In this document: one piece after another, positions 24,753-47,270 of the stretch
How the letters are laid out: every line of letters begins with the position of its first letter
How positions within the stretch are numbered: the stretch's first letter is position 1
Origin: Mesostigma viride
Lineage: Eukaryota > Streptophyta > Mesostigmatophyceae > Mesostigmatales > Mesostigmataceae
Direction of reading: 5' to 3'
Length of the DNA stretch: 64,000 nucleotides
Assembly: GCA_009746045.1 (NCBI GenBank)
Contig: RPFO01000027.1
Coordinates: 2,988,109 to 3,052,108, forward strand
Position numbers and translations under genes: made by a program
Notes under the pieces: generated by a model
What the model was told of the DNA's origin: nothing
What the model saw: only the letters and a program-made list of their open reading frames with translations
Database searches by the model: none

Positions 24753-25200
24753 ACCGCTCACGCGCATGCACCCGCGGCTCGCCGGCTGACAGGGCTAAGA
24801 ACCGTTCGCGCGCGCGCGCCCGCGGCGCACAGGAGGAGGAGGAGGACAAGGACGACGAGGAGGAGAAGGACCGCTCACGCGCACGCACCCGCGGCGCGCC
24901 GGCTGGCAGGGCTAAGAACCGTTCGCGCGCGCGCCCGCGGCGCACAGGAGGAGGACGAGGAGGAGGAGAAGGACCGCTCACGCGCACGCGGCGCGCCGGC
25001 TGGCAGGGCTAAGAACCGTTCGCGCGCGCGCGCCCGCGGCACACAGGGGGAGGAGGAGGACGAGGAGGAGGAGAAGGACCGCTCACGTGCACGCACCCGC
25101 GGCGCGCCGGCTGGCAGGGCTAAGAACCGCTCGCGCGCGTGCGCCCGCGGCGCACCGGAGGAGGAGAGGGAGGAGGAGGAGGAGGACCGCTCGCGAGCAT
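24750..25200. repeat. Tandem repeat encoding alternating basic and acidic blocks
   Basis: Four to five copies of a unit of about 90-110 bp encoding DRSRARTRGAPAGRAKNRS-like basic blocks followed by Glu/Asp runs. Unit length varies and frame is lost after about 25010. Confidence 0.85.
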
Positions 25201-25328
25201 GCGCCAACGCCCCATGCACACCTGTAATTGTACTCCACCACTAGTACAAATTGACTTTTTTTCAACTTTGTTATTTTGTACCTCTCTTAGGTCCAAAGGT
25301 AGGAGGTAAGTGTCTCATCATGTTTTGA

Positions 25329-25712
25329 CACCGTTGCACCGTTGCACCGTTGCACCATAAAACTACCATTTTATGATTTTGTATGGTGTCACGAGGTAAC
25401 CTAACATCCAATACTAATGTTATAATGTCCACAAGCACTGCCTAAAGTGGGGTGCCACTGTGCCACCGTTGCACCGTTGCACCGTTGCACCGTTGCACTG
25501 TTGCACCATAAAACTACCATTTTATGATGCTGTATGGTGTCACGAGGTAACATAACGTCCAATACTAATGTTATATTGCCCACAAGCACTGCCCAACGTG
25601 GGGTGCCACTGTGCCACCGTTGCACCGTTGCACCGTTGCACCGTTGCACCGTTGCACCGTTGCACCATTGCACCGTTGCACCGTTGCACCGTTGCACCGT
25701 GCCACCGTGACA
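25329..25712 (-). repeat. 8-bp-unit array beyond the P end of T-P copy B
   Basis: Three blocks of the unit GGTGCAAC (minus strand, reading away from P1-B), separated by about 110-bp spacers with the motifs CAGTGCTT, GGGCAAT, TTACCTCGTGACACCATACA and CATAAAATGGTAG. These spacer motifs recur in the same order and orientation in the array after P1 copy C (58264-58977), where the 8-bp unit is GGTGTCAC. Confidence 0.9.
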
Positions 25713-25969
25713 TGTCTTGACACATCATTTTTTGACTTTTCCTACGCAAGTAATGCAAGCACATGGCAAAATAAAATATTGATGATTACTTGAGACAAAT
25801 ATTAATTGATTATCAGCATTGTCTCCAATGTCTCCTACATGTAACATATGGAGAAGCAAGTACTACGTGATCGCAACCACAATTCCTACTCTTTGTTCGC
25901 CAACTAATACATCACAGCATGAAAAAGCTGAATAAATGGCTGAAAACTGACAAAGAGGTGCAAACACGA

Positions 25970-28715
25970 TCAATATGAACATGAACCATAATAAACTGGT
26001 TCCCCTCGCTCATTTGCATCTTGCGAGTACGGCTGATGCCTTTTCCGCGATGGAGGGGCGGGGGGCGGGGGGCGGGGGGCGCTGCGAGCACGCATGCGTT
26101 CATCATCAAAGTTGCTGTGAGTCGTGAGACGAGTATGCTGAGTTGCTGCATAATGTCCCTCAGCATAATGTGGCCTATCTGGCTCCCTCATGGCGGCATA
26201 ACGGTAAGCGCCCTGCAAGGGCTCACCGTGGGCCATATAATAGGAGTCATAAGGCTCGTACAGGCCATGCGATTCATCTTGCCAATCCAGCTTCCTTGCC
26301 TCATCGATCGCGGGTGCGCGCGTGCGCGGCTCTGGCTCATCTTGCCAATCCAGCTTCCTTGCCCCATCGATCGCGGGTGCGCGCTTGCGCGGCTCTGGCT
26401 CACGGCGTGCCGGCTGCCATTCTGCCCCCTGCATGCCGGTGAAGCCTTCACGTTGCCGCAATGTGGGAGGCGCAGCAGGAATGGTCGGCCGGTGAATCTC
26501 CGTGCCGCGGCTTGAGGTTGGAGCACATTCAACAGGCGTGCATGGCACTCGTTCCCTTTCCAAAGCATCAACCCTCTCCGTCAGGGATTTGACCTGTTCC
26601 TTCAGCTTCGCAGTCGCGGGGTTCTCTGGGGCGGCAGCCGGCTTTGCACGCGCTGCCAATGATGATTGGCACTTGGAAACCTTTGCATTCAAATCAGCGA
26701 TCTGCATAGCCACAGACGGCGGCGCCTTCTTCCTCCCTTGCTTCGCTTGAAACCCCACCCAGTCCTTCAGCTCTGCGATTGCTGCCTGTGCTGCTTGCAA
26801 CCCCTGAGTAAGGGGCGCTAGCCACTTTGCCGGGGGAGCTGCCGGGGGAGCTGCCGGGGGAGCTGCTGGCATCGCACTCTCGGACGGTGCTGACTTTGCT
26901 GCGCGAGGCGGCAGTGCCTTCCCGCCCTGGTATTCAAGCTGGCGTGCAGGGCGCAAGCTCCGCTGGCCCCCCCCCCCGCCGCCGTCGAGGCGCGCTTCTT
27001 GGGCTTGACGGGTGATGTTTGTTCCTCGCTGCCATCGTCACCCCCCCTTCCCCATCATTGTGCTCCTCCTCCACCTCCTCTTCATCCTCCAGGTCATAGC
27101 TGGCATCGCCCCCGCTTTCATCTTCATCTTCATCTTCATCGGATGGAGCAGGCGGGACGACAGCGAGCACCTGAATTGTAAACATGCACGCATACAGAGA
27201 TTGACATTTTACATCAACAATAATTAATGTTTTATGGTGCTTACAAATAGAGTGCTCCTGATGGTGTCTTCTAGTATGCACATTGATCATATGCGCCAGT
27301 GTGGTTTGCGCTCGGCTGCGGTTGGATTGCGCATGGCATGTTCTAGCATATGAATGTCAACAATGCAAAACCGATCTGAGATACTTACAAGATAGCCCTG
27401 CCCGGTGGTCTTGTTGGTCGCGCTCCTTAACTGGTTGATGCGCGACTCCTGGCGGGTAAACACTGACGTGATGTCCGCCATGGCATCCGCCAAGGTAGTA
27501 CTCGAATGGCAATGCAATTCGGCGGTGGCGGCAGGGTCAACCGTCAAGTTATATGGTCGGCACCACGCTACACGGATTTCACCGGAGGCGAATGAGGTAA
27601 CCGTCCATTCTCCTTCCCCGCAGCTGTAAATGGGACGCACCAACGCCACAAAGGACTGGTACTCATGGCCAGTGCTGGCTGCCCTCACACAAGCGAGTCC
27701 GAGGATGACAAGCCGCACAACGGTGTTGCCCGTGGGAGTGGCACGCAGGTCACGCATTAGCTCAGGATCCGCATGACTGCAGATGTCACCGATGGAGAAC
27801 GACGTCACCTTGGCGGTGCTACGAGAGCCAGCCTTTTTGCACGAAACATACAGCGGAGGCCAGTCACTCTTGGTGTCTAGTTGGGCCAGGGAATCCTTTT
27901 CATCAGACAGCGTGTAGAAGTTGTGAGCTCGTGTGATGTTGTGCTCTGGAACGGTTATCTGAGGAATACCGTTGATGAACCTGCTGTTGGTTGGAAAACC
28001 CTTGCCCACGTCGAGCATGTGAAGCACAACTGGCTTGGCCGCAGTAGCACCCCGGGATGCAATCGAGAGGCTGCCGGCTCCCTTCACGAGCACCCCCAAA
28101 TATCCCAGATACTTGACGAGGCACTTGTGCGCTGGGTCCTGCGATGCTGCCTGTTGCAATTCAACAGCAATAGCACAAGCAATGTCATGATTCCAAACGC
28201 CAAGAACTGCACTTAGTAATATTCCTTTGGTAAAATGCAATTCAAGAGCAATAGCACAAGCAATGTCATGATTCCAAACGCCAAGAACTGCACTTATTGT
28301 AATATTCCTTTGGTAAAATGCAATTCAAGAGCAATAGCACAAGCAATGTCATGATTCCAAACGCCAAGAACTGCACTTATTGTAATATTCCTTTGGTAAA
28401 ATAACAACCGGATTTCCCCTGTCATAAATTTACCTGAGATTTCCCATCCGTTTTGGCTGTTTGCTCGGTTTCCTCATCCGAAGCACCGGAGGCATTCATT
28501 CTATGAAGTTCATTGACTGCTCCCCTGACGTACACGTTTGATGCCCTTTGCTTCTGTACTTCATCACCTACAGCGCCCACTGATACAGGGCCTGTATCCA
28601 TTGTGTTCTCTTGCCCCGGTGGTGCTACTGCGTCCTGTTCACTGGCATGCTCCACATGTCCGGCATCCCCGCCATTGTTTTCAATACCTGCCTGCGGCTG
28701 CACGCCGCTAGCCAT
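25970..28715 (-). CDS. P1 copy B: partner gene of the T-P element, three exons
   Basis: Exon 1 is 28715-28434 (94 codons), exon 2 is 28150-27389 (254 codons, both edges at codon boundaries) and exon 3 is 27170-25970, with GT-AG introns matching P1-A exactly in position. Exon 3 has one base too many, in a run of 11 C at 26967-26977. Otherwise the frame is open, giving about 747 residues. Not recognised as a known family. Visible parts: an acidic, probably disordered N-terminus; a conserved middle (CLVKYLGYLG, SFSIGDIC, TSFASGEIRVAWCRP); a Glu/Asp-rich linker then an RRRR patch; an Ala/Pro-rich segment; a coiled coil (KLKEQVKSLTERVDALE); two repeats of RAPAIDxARKLDWQDE; and a Tyr/Pro/Arg-rich tail ending YYGSCSY. 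Basic patches suggest nucleic-acid or chromatin binding, but that is inference. Conservation across copies says it is a genuine element protein. Confidence 0.75.
28154..28400. repeat. Three tandem copies of about 85 bp in intron 1 of P1-B
   Basis: Repeats share CAAGCAATGTCATGATTCC and CCTTTGGTAAAATGCAATTC. The first copy abuts the exon 2 acceptor, so the acceptor-side sequence has been multiplied while only the outermost copy keeps the AG used. Confidence 0.9.
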
Positions 28716-28865
28716 TCTCAGCTATCCGGATTTCCGAACTACGCCAATACCTGGCCAGAATGGCTGAAAATTTCCACGAAATGCATCCAAGTGCACGAAT
28801 TATTGAGTCGGTGGTGGCACCATGGCACGGAGTACAAATGGGTGGTGGCACGCCGTGCCACCGGT

Positions 28866-29140
28866 GGTGGTGGCACGGTGCAACGGTGCAACGGTGCAAC
28901 GGTGCAACGGTGCAACGGTGCAACGGTGCAACGGCCAGTGATTGGCCCGTAGTTGATTTTGTGATATGCGCCTAGTAAAAATTGGCCGCAAATCTTGTGC
29001 CCACGTACGACCGGACGAATTTGCGGCCAATTTTTACTAGGCTGCATGTCAGCAAATCAAGAACGGGCCAATCACTGGCCGTTGCACCGTTGCACCGTTG
29101 CACCGTTGCACCGTTGCACCGTTGCACCGTTGCACCACCA
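28866..29140. promoter_or_regulatory. Central inverted repeat of T-P copy B with 8-bp arrays and CCAAT boxes
   Basis: Left arm: seven units of GGTGCAAC, then CCAGTGATTGGCCCG, then CCTAGTAAAAATTGGCCGC. The right arm is the reverse complement, also with seven units, around a centre near 29008. The minus-strand CCAAT at 28941-28945 faces P1-B and the plus-strand CCAAT at 29068-29072 faces T1-B, both in the context GGGCCAATCA. This is the same design as copy A but with the other 8-bp word. The bidirectional promoter role is inference from position and motif. Confidence 0.75.
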
Positions 29141-29175
29141 AATTTTACTCCAGAATGCCCTGTCTTTGCATGTAA

Positions 29176-29300
29176 AGGATAATTATGATAATGAACCAGC
29201 GATGGAAGCAAGGGGATAATGAACCAGCGATGGAAGCAAGGGGATAATGAACCAGCGATGGAAGCACCAGCGATGGAAGCGATGGAAGCGATGGAAGCTG
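29176..29300. repeat. Minisatellite upstream of T1-B
   Basis: Unit GATAATGAACCAGCGATGGA plus AGCAAGGG, about 29 bp, in three copies, followed by shorter GCGATGGAA units. Confidence 0.88.
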
Positions 29301-29341
29301 GAGGGGGAGGGGGAGGGGAGGGGGGGAGGGGAGGGGGCGGC
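29301..29341 (+). promoter_or_regulatory. G-rich tract upstream of the T1-B start
   Basis: About 40 bases of G runs (4 to 7) separated by single A, directly ahead of a duplicated 27-bp segment that contains the ATG. Could form a G-quadruplex. T1-A has a shorter G-rich tract at the same place. Confidence 0.5.
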
Positions 29342-29369
29342 CGTATAATATTACGCAGTTCCTAAAGCC

Positions 29370-41639
<12,270 letters not shown>

Positions 41640-41926
41640 TGGGGAATGTGTGAAAGCTTCGATAGGAGTAAAGGCGTCTCTTTGTCCTGTCAAGCATGCT
41701 AGTCTTGTTGCAAGAATGAAGCCCAACATGCCAACTGTCCATGCATGGTCATGTTGCATAATGGTGGGCATAAGATACATGTGTTTGCTAGTGGCCATGT
41801 TTTACACGGAAATGGATTTACGTTCAGTATGTGATTCAATGACATGTGATTATTTTGGTTGATGCATGCAATATACCCCATGATAACCAATGCACGTGCA
41901 AAGACGTGTGTTTATATGCAATTTAA
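41640..41926. other. T-end flank of copy B, no gene
   Basis: Sequence between the T1-B stop and the terminal 8-bp array. No frame or motif worth calling. Confidence 0.5.
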
Positions 41927-42464
41927 GGTGCAACGGTGCAACGGTGCAACGGTGCAACGGTGCAACGGTGCAACGGTGGAACGGTGTCATGAGCATCTAG
42001 GTTACCCTTGCATGACCCATCCACCTACATAAAACCCATGGATAACAATTGCATGTGCAAAGGTGTGTGTTTATATGCAATTTGAGGTGCAACGGTGCAA
42101 CGGTGCAACGGTGCAACGGTGCAACGGTGCCAAGGTGGCACGGTGGCACGATGCCACGATGCAACGGTGTCATGAGCATGTCTAGGTAACCCTTGCATGA
42201 CCCATTACCCTAGATAGATCCCAATGGATAACCATTGTATGTGCAAAGGTGTGTGTTTATATGCAATTTGAGGTGCAACGGTGCAACGGTGCAACGGTGC
42301 AACGGCGCCACGGTGGCACGGTGTCATGAGCATCTAGGTAACCCTTGCATGACCCATCCACCTACATAAATCCCATGGATAACCATTGCATGTGCAAACG
42401 TGTGTGCATACATGCAATTTGAGGTGCAACGGTGCAACGGTGCAACGGTGCAACGGTGCAACGG
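41927..42464 (+). repeat. 8-bp-unit array beyond the T end of copy B
   Basis: Four blocks of GGTGCAAC reading away from T1-B, separated by spacers of about 110-120 bp with the conserved motifs GGTGTCATGAGCAT, TAACCCTTGCATGACCCAT and GTGTGTTTATATGCAATT. Some units vary (GGTGGCAC, GATGCCAC). The 8-bp word is the same as in the central and P-end arrays of copy B, but the spacer differs from the P-end spacer. Confidence 0.9.
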
Positions 42465-43255
42465 CCGCCGACGAACTTTTTTTTCCTCAAAGACTTTAGT
42501 TGACCCTTTAAATGCATGAAAATGCAACTTTCAAAACTGAAGTACGATTTGAAAAATGTAGTACAATTCCAGGTGTGCCTGGGGACGGCGCAGAGGAAAT
42601 CGAAGAAGAAATGCCGCGTGGCTTGCGCCGCACGCGGGCAAACAAGGCTCAGTCAGGTCTTGTCGGATAGCGACAGTGGTGGCGAGGCACCAGCGGAGGC
42701 ATAGGAGGCGTGATCGTCTTGGTCTTCAATCAGCACGTGGTAGCAGTTTTTTTTTTTGTCGCCGTGCAATTTTGCTTTCTTCATATGTGATGTGTGCCAT
42801 GGACATTTCTCCGGCTGGCTTTCTGCATAGATCTGACACGTATTGGATTCACTGGCAACATATCTTGTATATTACCATATACAATTGACAATGTGTGTTG
42901 TTCTTGTCTTTATCCTGCTGTTGCGGCTGTTATATGCTGTTGCGGTTGTACCACTGTCCTGAACTCATTCCCTTCGTGCCATTCATGCTACCGTGTTTGC
43001 TACTGCCACTTATGCTCCGTGGTTGCCCATTGCGATTCCAGGGATCATGGATGGGGCCAGTGCTGAGGAGGGGGGTTGCACGTGTGGAAGACGTCTCTGG
43101 TGCTGCAAGCATTATTAGCTGCATCTTCACATGTCGCTGTTTTTTATTCTTGCACATCATGGCTGGTGGGGCCTGCGGGGGGCTGGGCTCCGACATATAT
43201 TTTGTGGCATATATGCCAAACCATTATTATGTTTCACCGTTACTTTCCTCCAACC
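42465..43255. other. Stretch without a recognisable gene, left of element 2
   Basis: A short plus-strand frame (42516-42704) begins after a possible acceptor and encodes a basic, then acidic, peptide without homology in the window. The rest is unassigned. Confidence 0.4.
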
Positions 43256-43600
43256 AGTTAAAGCCCGACCGGCTCAGCTATGGCGGTCGGTCACGTTGAG
43301 CTTGGGATAAGGTGAACACAGAGAACTGCTGTCGGAGCTGGCCCACCACTGGTTTATGTCTTAGCCAGCAAACCCTATCCGGTTAGCCGTAACCGTGGGA
43401 CAAGCTAGCTGTCCGTACCGACCCGGATAAGGCCCCGGACTGGGGCCTAGGTGGCGCCGGCCCTAGGCGCCGCCCTTAGACCGGTCGACCGCATCGGACC
43501 GCCGGATTATAGCCGGCGGCTTAGCGGACGCTAGCGGAAGGCGTGCGGACGGACATGGGGAACTTAGAGCCAGATCCTAGGGCTCTAGAGTTACTCAACT
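43256..43600 (-). repeat. 3' LTR of element 2
   Basis: 345 bp, near-identical to 56928-57272. Confidence 0.95.
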
Positions 43601-43978
43601 CCGACATACTCTTTTGTTCTTTGATTAATTATCAAAATAATTACATCAAATGCAGACCATACAAAACCCTCTAAGGTAGGGAACTCAAGGGGGCCTCAAG
43701 GCCGTCAAAATCACCACGGTATCGACCCGCGCCCTTGTGATCACACATGAATAGTGATGTAATAAGTATCGAGAAAAAAACAACTATGCCACCAGACAAA
43801 AGGTGACCCATTTATTAGGACCAGTGACCCGCCGACGGGCCCAAGGCACCGTCCAACGTGGCTAGGGTATGGTCAGGACAAGCAAAAAAAACTACCACCA
43901 TGATATTCGTGAATGCTAGCAACACAGGGTGAGTTATGGCTGTATTCATAAAGCGCCCGAGCCGTAACCCTGTGTGGC
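43601..43978. other. Non-coding 3' interior of element 2
   Basis: Between the RNase H stop and the 3' LTR. The LTR-proximal minus strand is A/G-rich (AAAGAACAAAAGAGTATG). No gene. Confidence 0.6.
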
Positions 43979-46297
43979 TCACGGGTGTTGCATCGTCATG
44001 CGCTTGCGCAACACTGCGTACTGCGGGGCAGCCTCCCGCGCCTCCTTGGTGAGTGCATCCGCGGGATTGAGTTCATCCGCGATGTGCTGGAGACGCGTGA
44101 CGCAGGAGGCCGCCTCAGCGAGTACGAGGTAATCAACGTCCTGTGACCGCGCATAGGGATTGTCAAGGAAGGCCAAACAACTTTGTGAGTCAGTGTGCAC
44201 CGTGCTAGTCCAGTGAAGAGTGAACCCACACGAGCCAAATACCCAACCCAGCAAGTACCGCAGCCACATGCCATGTGAGATAGCTGAAACAATGCCCCGG
44301 CATTCAGCCGTGTTGGGGCTAGTGGCAATGCGGCTGTGCAAGCGCGAGTACCAATCTAACAACATGCCAGGCTGTCCCTCATTGCTGATAAAGAACAGTG
44401 CCCCCATGCGGGCCCGCACTTGGCTGACTGTGCGCGTCTCTAGATTAGCATCCGTCACTATCTCGAGGTGCACCGGCTGTGAGCAATCGAGCCCACGAAG
44501 CACAATGCCGGGCGTCATGGCCAGCTGCCGCCGAACATGAATGGACCCTAGTCCTTCCAGCACATCATCGGGCAGGCGAGCGAGCACCGCCAAATCAGGT
44601 GCCACCGTGTCCGCCAACCACCCGAGCTTGCCCTTAACCGAGGGCCCATGGGTTGCCAACAGCGGGGACGGGAGGTCGGCCAGCAGGTCAACCACATAGT
44701 TGCGGCTATCCTGCATGTGCATGACCCATTCGCCAGAACGCGAATCCCGCTGCAACGTAGACTGCACGCCGCAAAACACCACGGGTTTACCCTCCTCATG
44801 ATCCACCGCCCTGCCCAGGGGAAACTTAGCCGCCACTGCAGCAAGAAACTGGGTAGCAAAGGTGCGAGGTGCCACCAGCTTGAAGTCATCGCCATGCCAC
44901 ACGAAGAGGGCTGGCTCGCCAGGGACGCCGGTGGGGACCACAAAGAAGTTAGGATCCGCGCGATGGTACGTGGCCCCTAAGCTCTGCAAGACCTCCTCCG
45001 CGGAAATGCGGAAGATGATGGGAGAGCTCTGCAGCCCCTCCACCCCTGTCAACAGCTCGATATACTCGCTGCCAATGGTGCCATCCTGCCAGACCACCGG
45101 GACCTTCACCACGTAGCGGGTGCCTTGCCATGTTTGCTGCGCGACCCCAGCGTCGCTGTGGAGGAATGCCCGCTGAAAGTCACCGCACCACATCCCGTAG
45201 TCCTTGCCCGCGTTCCGCTTGCCCAAGTAGATGACCGTCAGTAGCCGATGCGAAACATGGTTGAGCCCAGGGGTATAAAGATCCTTGGCGTCCAGCGGGG
45301 AGGACCCCTTCGTCTCCGTGACCACGGGCCTTACCCGGAACACCACCGAAGAGTTGGTCTCGTCCGGCTTGTAGGTGAGCACGAACTTCAACCGCAACCG
45401 CGTGGCCCCGGCTGGCACACTCTCCAATCCTCGGTAGACCTCGCGCTCTCGCCACTGCTCCTTGGCTCGAATGAACGCGTCGCGCCACAAAGCAAACTTG
45501 AGAGGATCTTGACAGTCCAGGACAAGTTGCTCCCACGTCACAGGGCTATCCGCCGCCAGTGAGTGTGAGTGGAGGCCGAAGCTGCGCGGGTGCCAATCCT
45601 GAGGCTGAATGATGGACTGGACGAGCGGCGGTGTGGAAAACGCCGCCATCGGTAAGCGCCGCACGACGCCGGGCTGCCCGACCACCACCCCCAATGGAGC
45701 GTGGTACTCGCGAAGCGGGATGCTGCCCACCCCCGCGACTGACAGCAAGTCAGCGGACACTGAGAACCCCGGGTATGATACGAAAGGTTCGCCCAGCAAG
45801 GCCACATCCTCGTAGCCATCCACGACGTGAAACGGCGTGTCAATGCCCAACACCGGCAGCACCACCATCCCGGTAACTTGATATGCCGAAGTGCCTGCAA
45901 AGTCGGTCACCGATTTGTACGGCGACTCTAGCACTGGATACAGGGTGGCTGCCCGACGAGAGATAATAGACACGGATGCTTGCGTGTCCACAGCCACCAG
46001 CTGCCACGGTCTACACGTAGGAAACAAGGCTGACTTAACCGGCCTGACCCCCTGTGAGAGAGTTTTGACCTGAGCCACCCCTGATGCAGCTTTCGCTTTA
46101 AGCGCCTGAGCACGCCACAAGGCCGTGACCGTTGAAGCCAGGTCCCTAGGTGGGCGAGGCGCATGGGCAGGACCCTGACCCTCCGGCGAGGCCACGCTAG
46201 GCGGGCCTCCCACATTATCCGTGGCTAGCACAGGAGGTGAGTCACTACGTGCACTAGGTCCCGTCAAACCCACCCCATCCTCATCCCACCCATCCAC
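43979..46297 (-). CDS. pol: Element 2 protease-reverse transcriptase-RNase H
   Basis: 772 residues, continuing the pol of 47259-46264 after a shift at a G run near 46321-46328. Protease shows AVDTQASVSIIS and ALLGEPFVSYPGF. The reverse transcriptase shows the RVT_2 pattern (RLRLKFVLTYK, GDFQRAFLHSD, GVEGLQSSPIIF, FVWHGDDFKLV). RNase H shows EIVTDANLET, NTAECRGIVSAIS, HTDSQSCLAFLDNP and NPADALTK. Both unusual motifs, DTQA and WHGDD, are shared with elements 1 and 3 despite substantial divergence elsewhere, which argues for function rather than damage. RNase H matches the copia type. Confidence 0.92.
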   Translation of the reverse strand: MDGWDEDGVGLTGPSARSDSPPVLATDNVGGPPSVASPEGQGPAHAPRPPRDLASTVTALWRAQALKAKAASGVAQVKTLSQGVRPVKSALFPTCRPWQLVAVDTQASVSIISRRAATLYPVLESPYKSVTDFAGTSAYQVTGMVVLPVLGIDTPFHVVDGYEDVALLGEPFVSYPGFSVSADLLSVAGVGSIPLREYHAPLGVVVGQPGVVRRLPMAAFSTPPLVQSIIQPQDWHPRSFGLHSHSLAADSPVTWEQLVLDCQDPLKFALWRDAFIRAKEQWREREVYRGLESVPAGATRLRLKFVLTYKPDETNSSVVFRVRPVVTETKGSSPLDAKDLYTPGLNHVSHRLLTVIYLGKRNAGKDYGMWCGDFQRAFLHSDAGVAQQTWQGTRYVVKVPVVWQDGTIGSEYIELLTGVEGLQSSPIIFRISAEEVLQSLGATYHRADPNFFVVPTGVPGEPALFVWHGDDFKLVAPRTFATQFLAAVAAKFPLGRAVDHEEGKPVVFCGVQSTLQRDSRSGEWVMHMQDSRNYVVDLLADLPSPLLATHGPSVKGKLGWLADTVAPDLAVLARLPDDVLEGLGSIHVRRQLAMTPGIVLRGLDCSQPVHLEIVTDANLETRTVSQVRARMGALFFISNEGQPGMLLDWYSRLHSRIATSPNTAECRGIVSAISHGMWLRYLLGWVFGSCGFTLHWTSTVHTDSQSCLAFLDNPYARSQDVDYLVLAEAASCVTRLQHIADELNPADALTKEAREAAPQYAVLRKRMTMQHP

Positions 46298-47270
46298 GGG
46301 GTCATATTGGGGCCCAGGGGAGGGGGGGGTGTAGCTGTGTCTGCCCCTGGGAGCGACCCGTGGGGTACCACCTCAGATGCTACGACAGGCGCATTATCCT
46401 TCACTACCCACCCCAGTGCCCTGTTGGCTGCCAGCTCACTCTCCATGCTATCCCCTTGCTTATAGCCTGCCACCGATGCCCATGGTACCCTATACACCCG
46501 ATCATTCCACTCTATGTCTATGACCCGCAGCGGCCAGTCTAACTTTGTGATGGCCCCAGGCCCCTGCATGGTGCCCCGTTTGCCGCTGGGCGAGCTCTCC
46601 TTGTGGAACATGACCAACTGCCCGACCTCAAAAGCGCTAGACAAATCAGGCAGCGTGGCATCCTTGAGCCGCAGCTTGGCGGCGGTATCCTGTAGATGCT
46701 GTTGGTATGCCTCTACTACCTCGGGTGAGTAGGTGCCCGCTGACAGCCCCCGAGGCGTGACTAGCCCAAAGCCCTTGACATCAAGCACGTGCCTATGGTT
46801 GCACACATGCATGAGCTCCTTGCACCACGCCGTCTTGACCGCGTAGGATTTGCCATGTGGGTTATCCTGTCGCTTGGCTGCCACAGTCTTGACATAGCTT
46901 ACAGTGCGATCTATCATGCCCATATTGCCGTGATCCTCACGCCCCACGATGACCACGGCCTCCATCCCCGGCAAACCTTGCACACAGCGGAACTGCTGGT
47001 CTAGCATGAGCTCCACTACGGGATGAAAGAAAGCCAGGCTGATCTTGATAGCCCTGTGCAGGTCAGCCTCAAACATGTGAGGCAGCGGCTCAATGTAGGT
47101 GGCCTTGCTGAACCTATCCTTGACTATGAAATAGGTGTCCCCCCCTTCCATGTGCATGACATCCCCCACAAGGTACCCTCGCTCCAAGGGTGGAGTCTTG
47201 GCATGCCGCCTACGCGACTTCTTCCTGATCTTGATGCAGGCAGGACACTGAGCACGCACATTCTTCAGCT
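46264..47270 (-). CDS. Element 2 integrase
   Basis: The HHCC domain is split by a frame change near 47270: YGHEAQ lies at the end of the upstream frame, and CPAC at the start of this one. The core has D in GDVMH, D in MLDQQF and, where elements 1 and 3 have a catalytic Glu (QGMIER), MGMIDR, so Asp at that position. D-to-D/E spacing is 29 residues, as in elements 1 and 3. C-terminal part has FEVGQLVMFHKES and a GTMQGPGAI module. The frame ends in a Gly/Met-rich stretch at the G run leading to protease. Confidence 0.8.

Larger units (their letters stand above)
20964..25240 (+). pseudogene. T2: diverged relative of T1 with integrase-like core, frameshifted
   Basis: Starts at 20964, or at the Met at 21021. 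Segments in successive frames: 20964-21905 (Cys-containing N-terminal region, SATEYAATW, ILKYRAFHVVW), 21883-22158 (CATCVELRHLHTHA, then the first acidic motif IDKIDHAKT), 22312-22530 (LQMDGGSENRNY), 22505-22570 (GHTHADCDQTFG), 22585-23850 and 23774-25012. The three acidic motifs align in order with T1 (IDGLAKMKT, LQVDGGGDNMN, GHTHNDADQRFG). Downstream, a GSPVIYK...EVYVY block parallels the GDFLIIK...VSVFY block of T1 and looks BAH-like, and a GRCLVGQVV...RFHGRV block parallels GRRLCALWG...RFHGWV. It ends in poly-Glu and basic RSR repeats. Five or more frameshifts indicate decay. It is divergent from P2. Confidence 0.68.

Noticed and set aside
24286-25244. Poly-Ser, poly-Pro and poly-Arg frames
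   Set aside because: Shadow frames of the GAG microsatellite. Only the Glu frame is continuous with the T2 protein.
25401-25764. Open frames made of repeated RCNGATVQ peptides
   Set aside because: They are translations of the 8-bp array, which is open in all frames because 8 bp times 3 gives a stop-free 24-bp cycle. Not genes.
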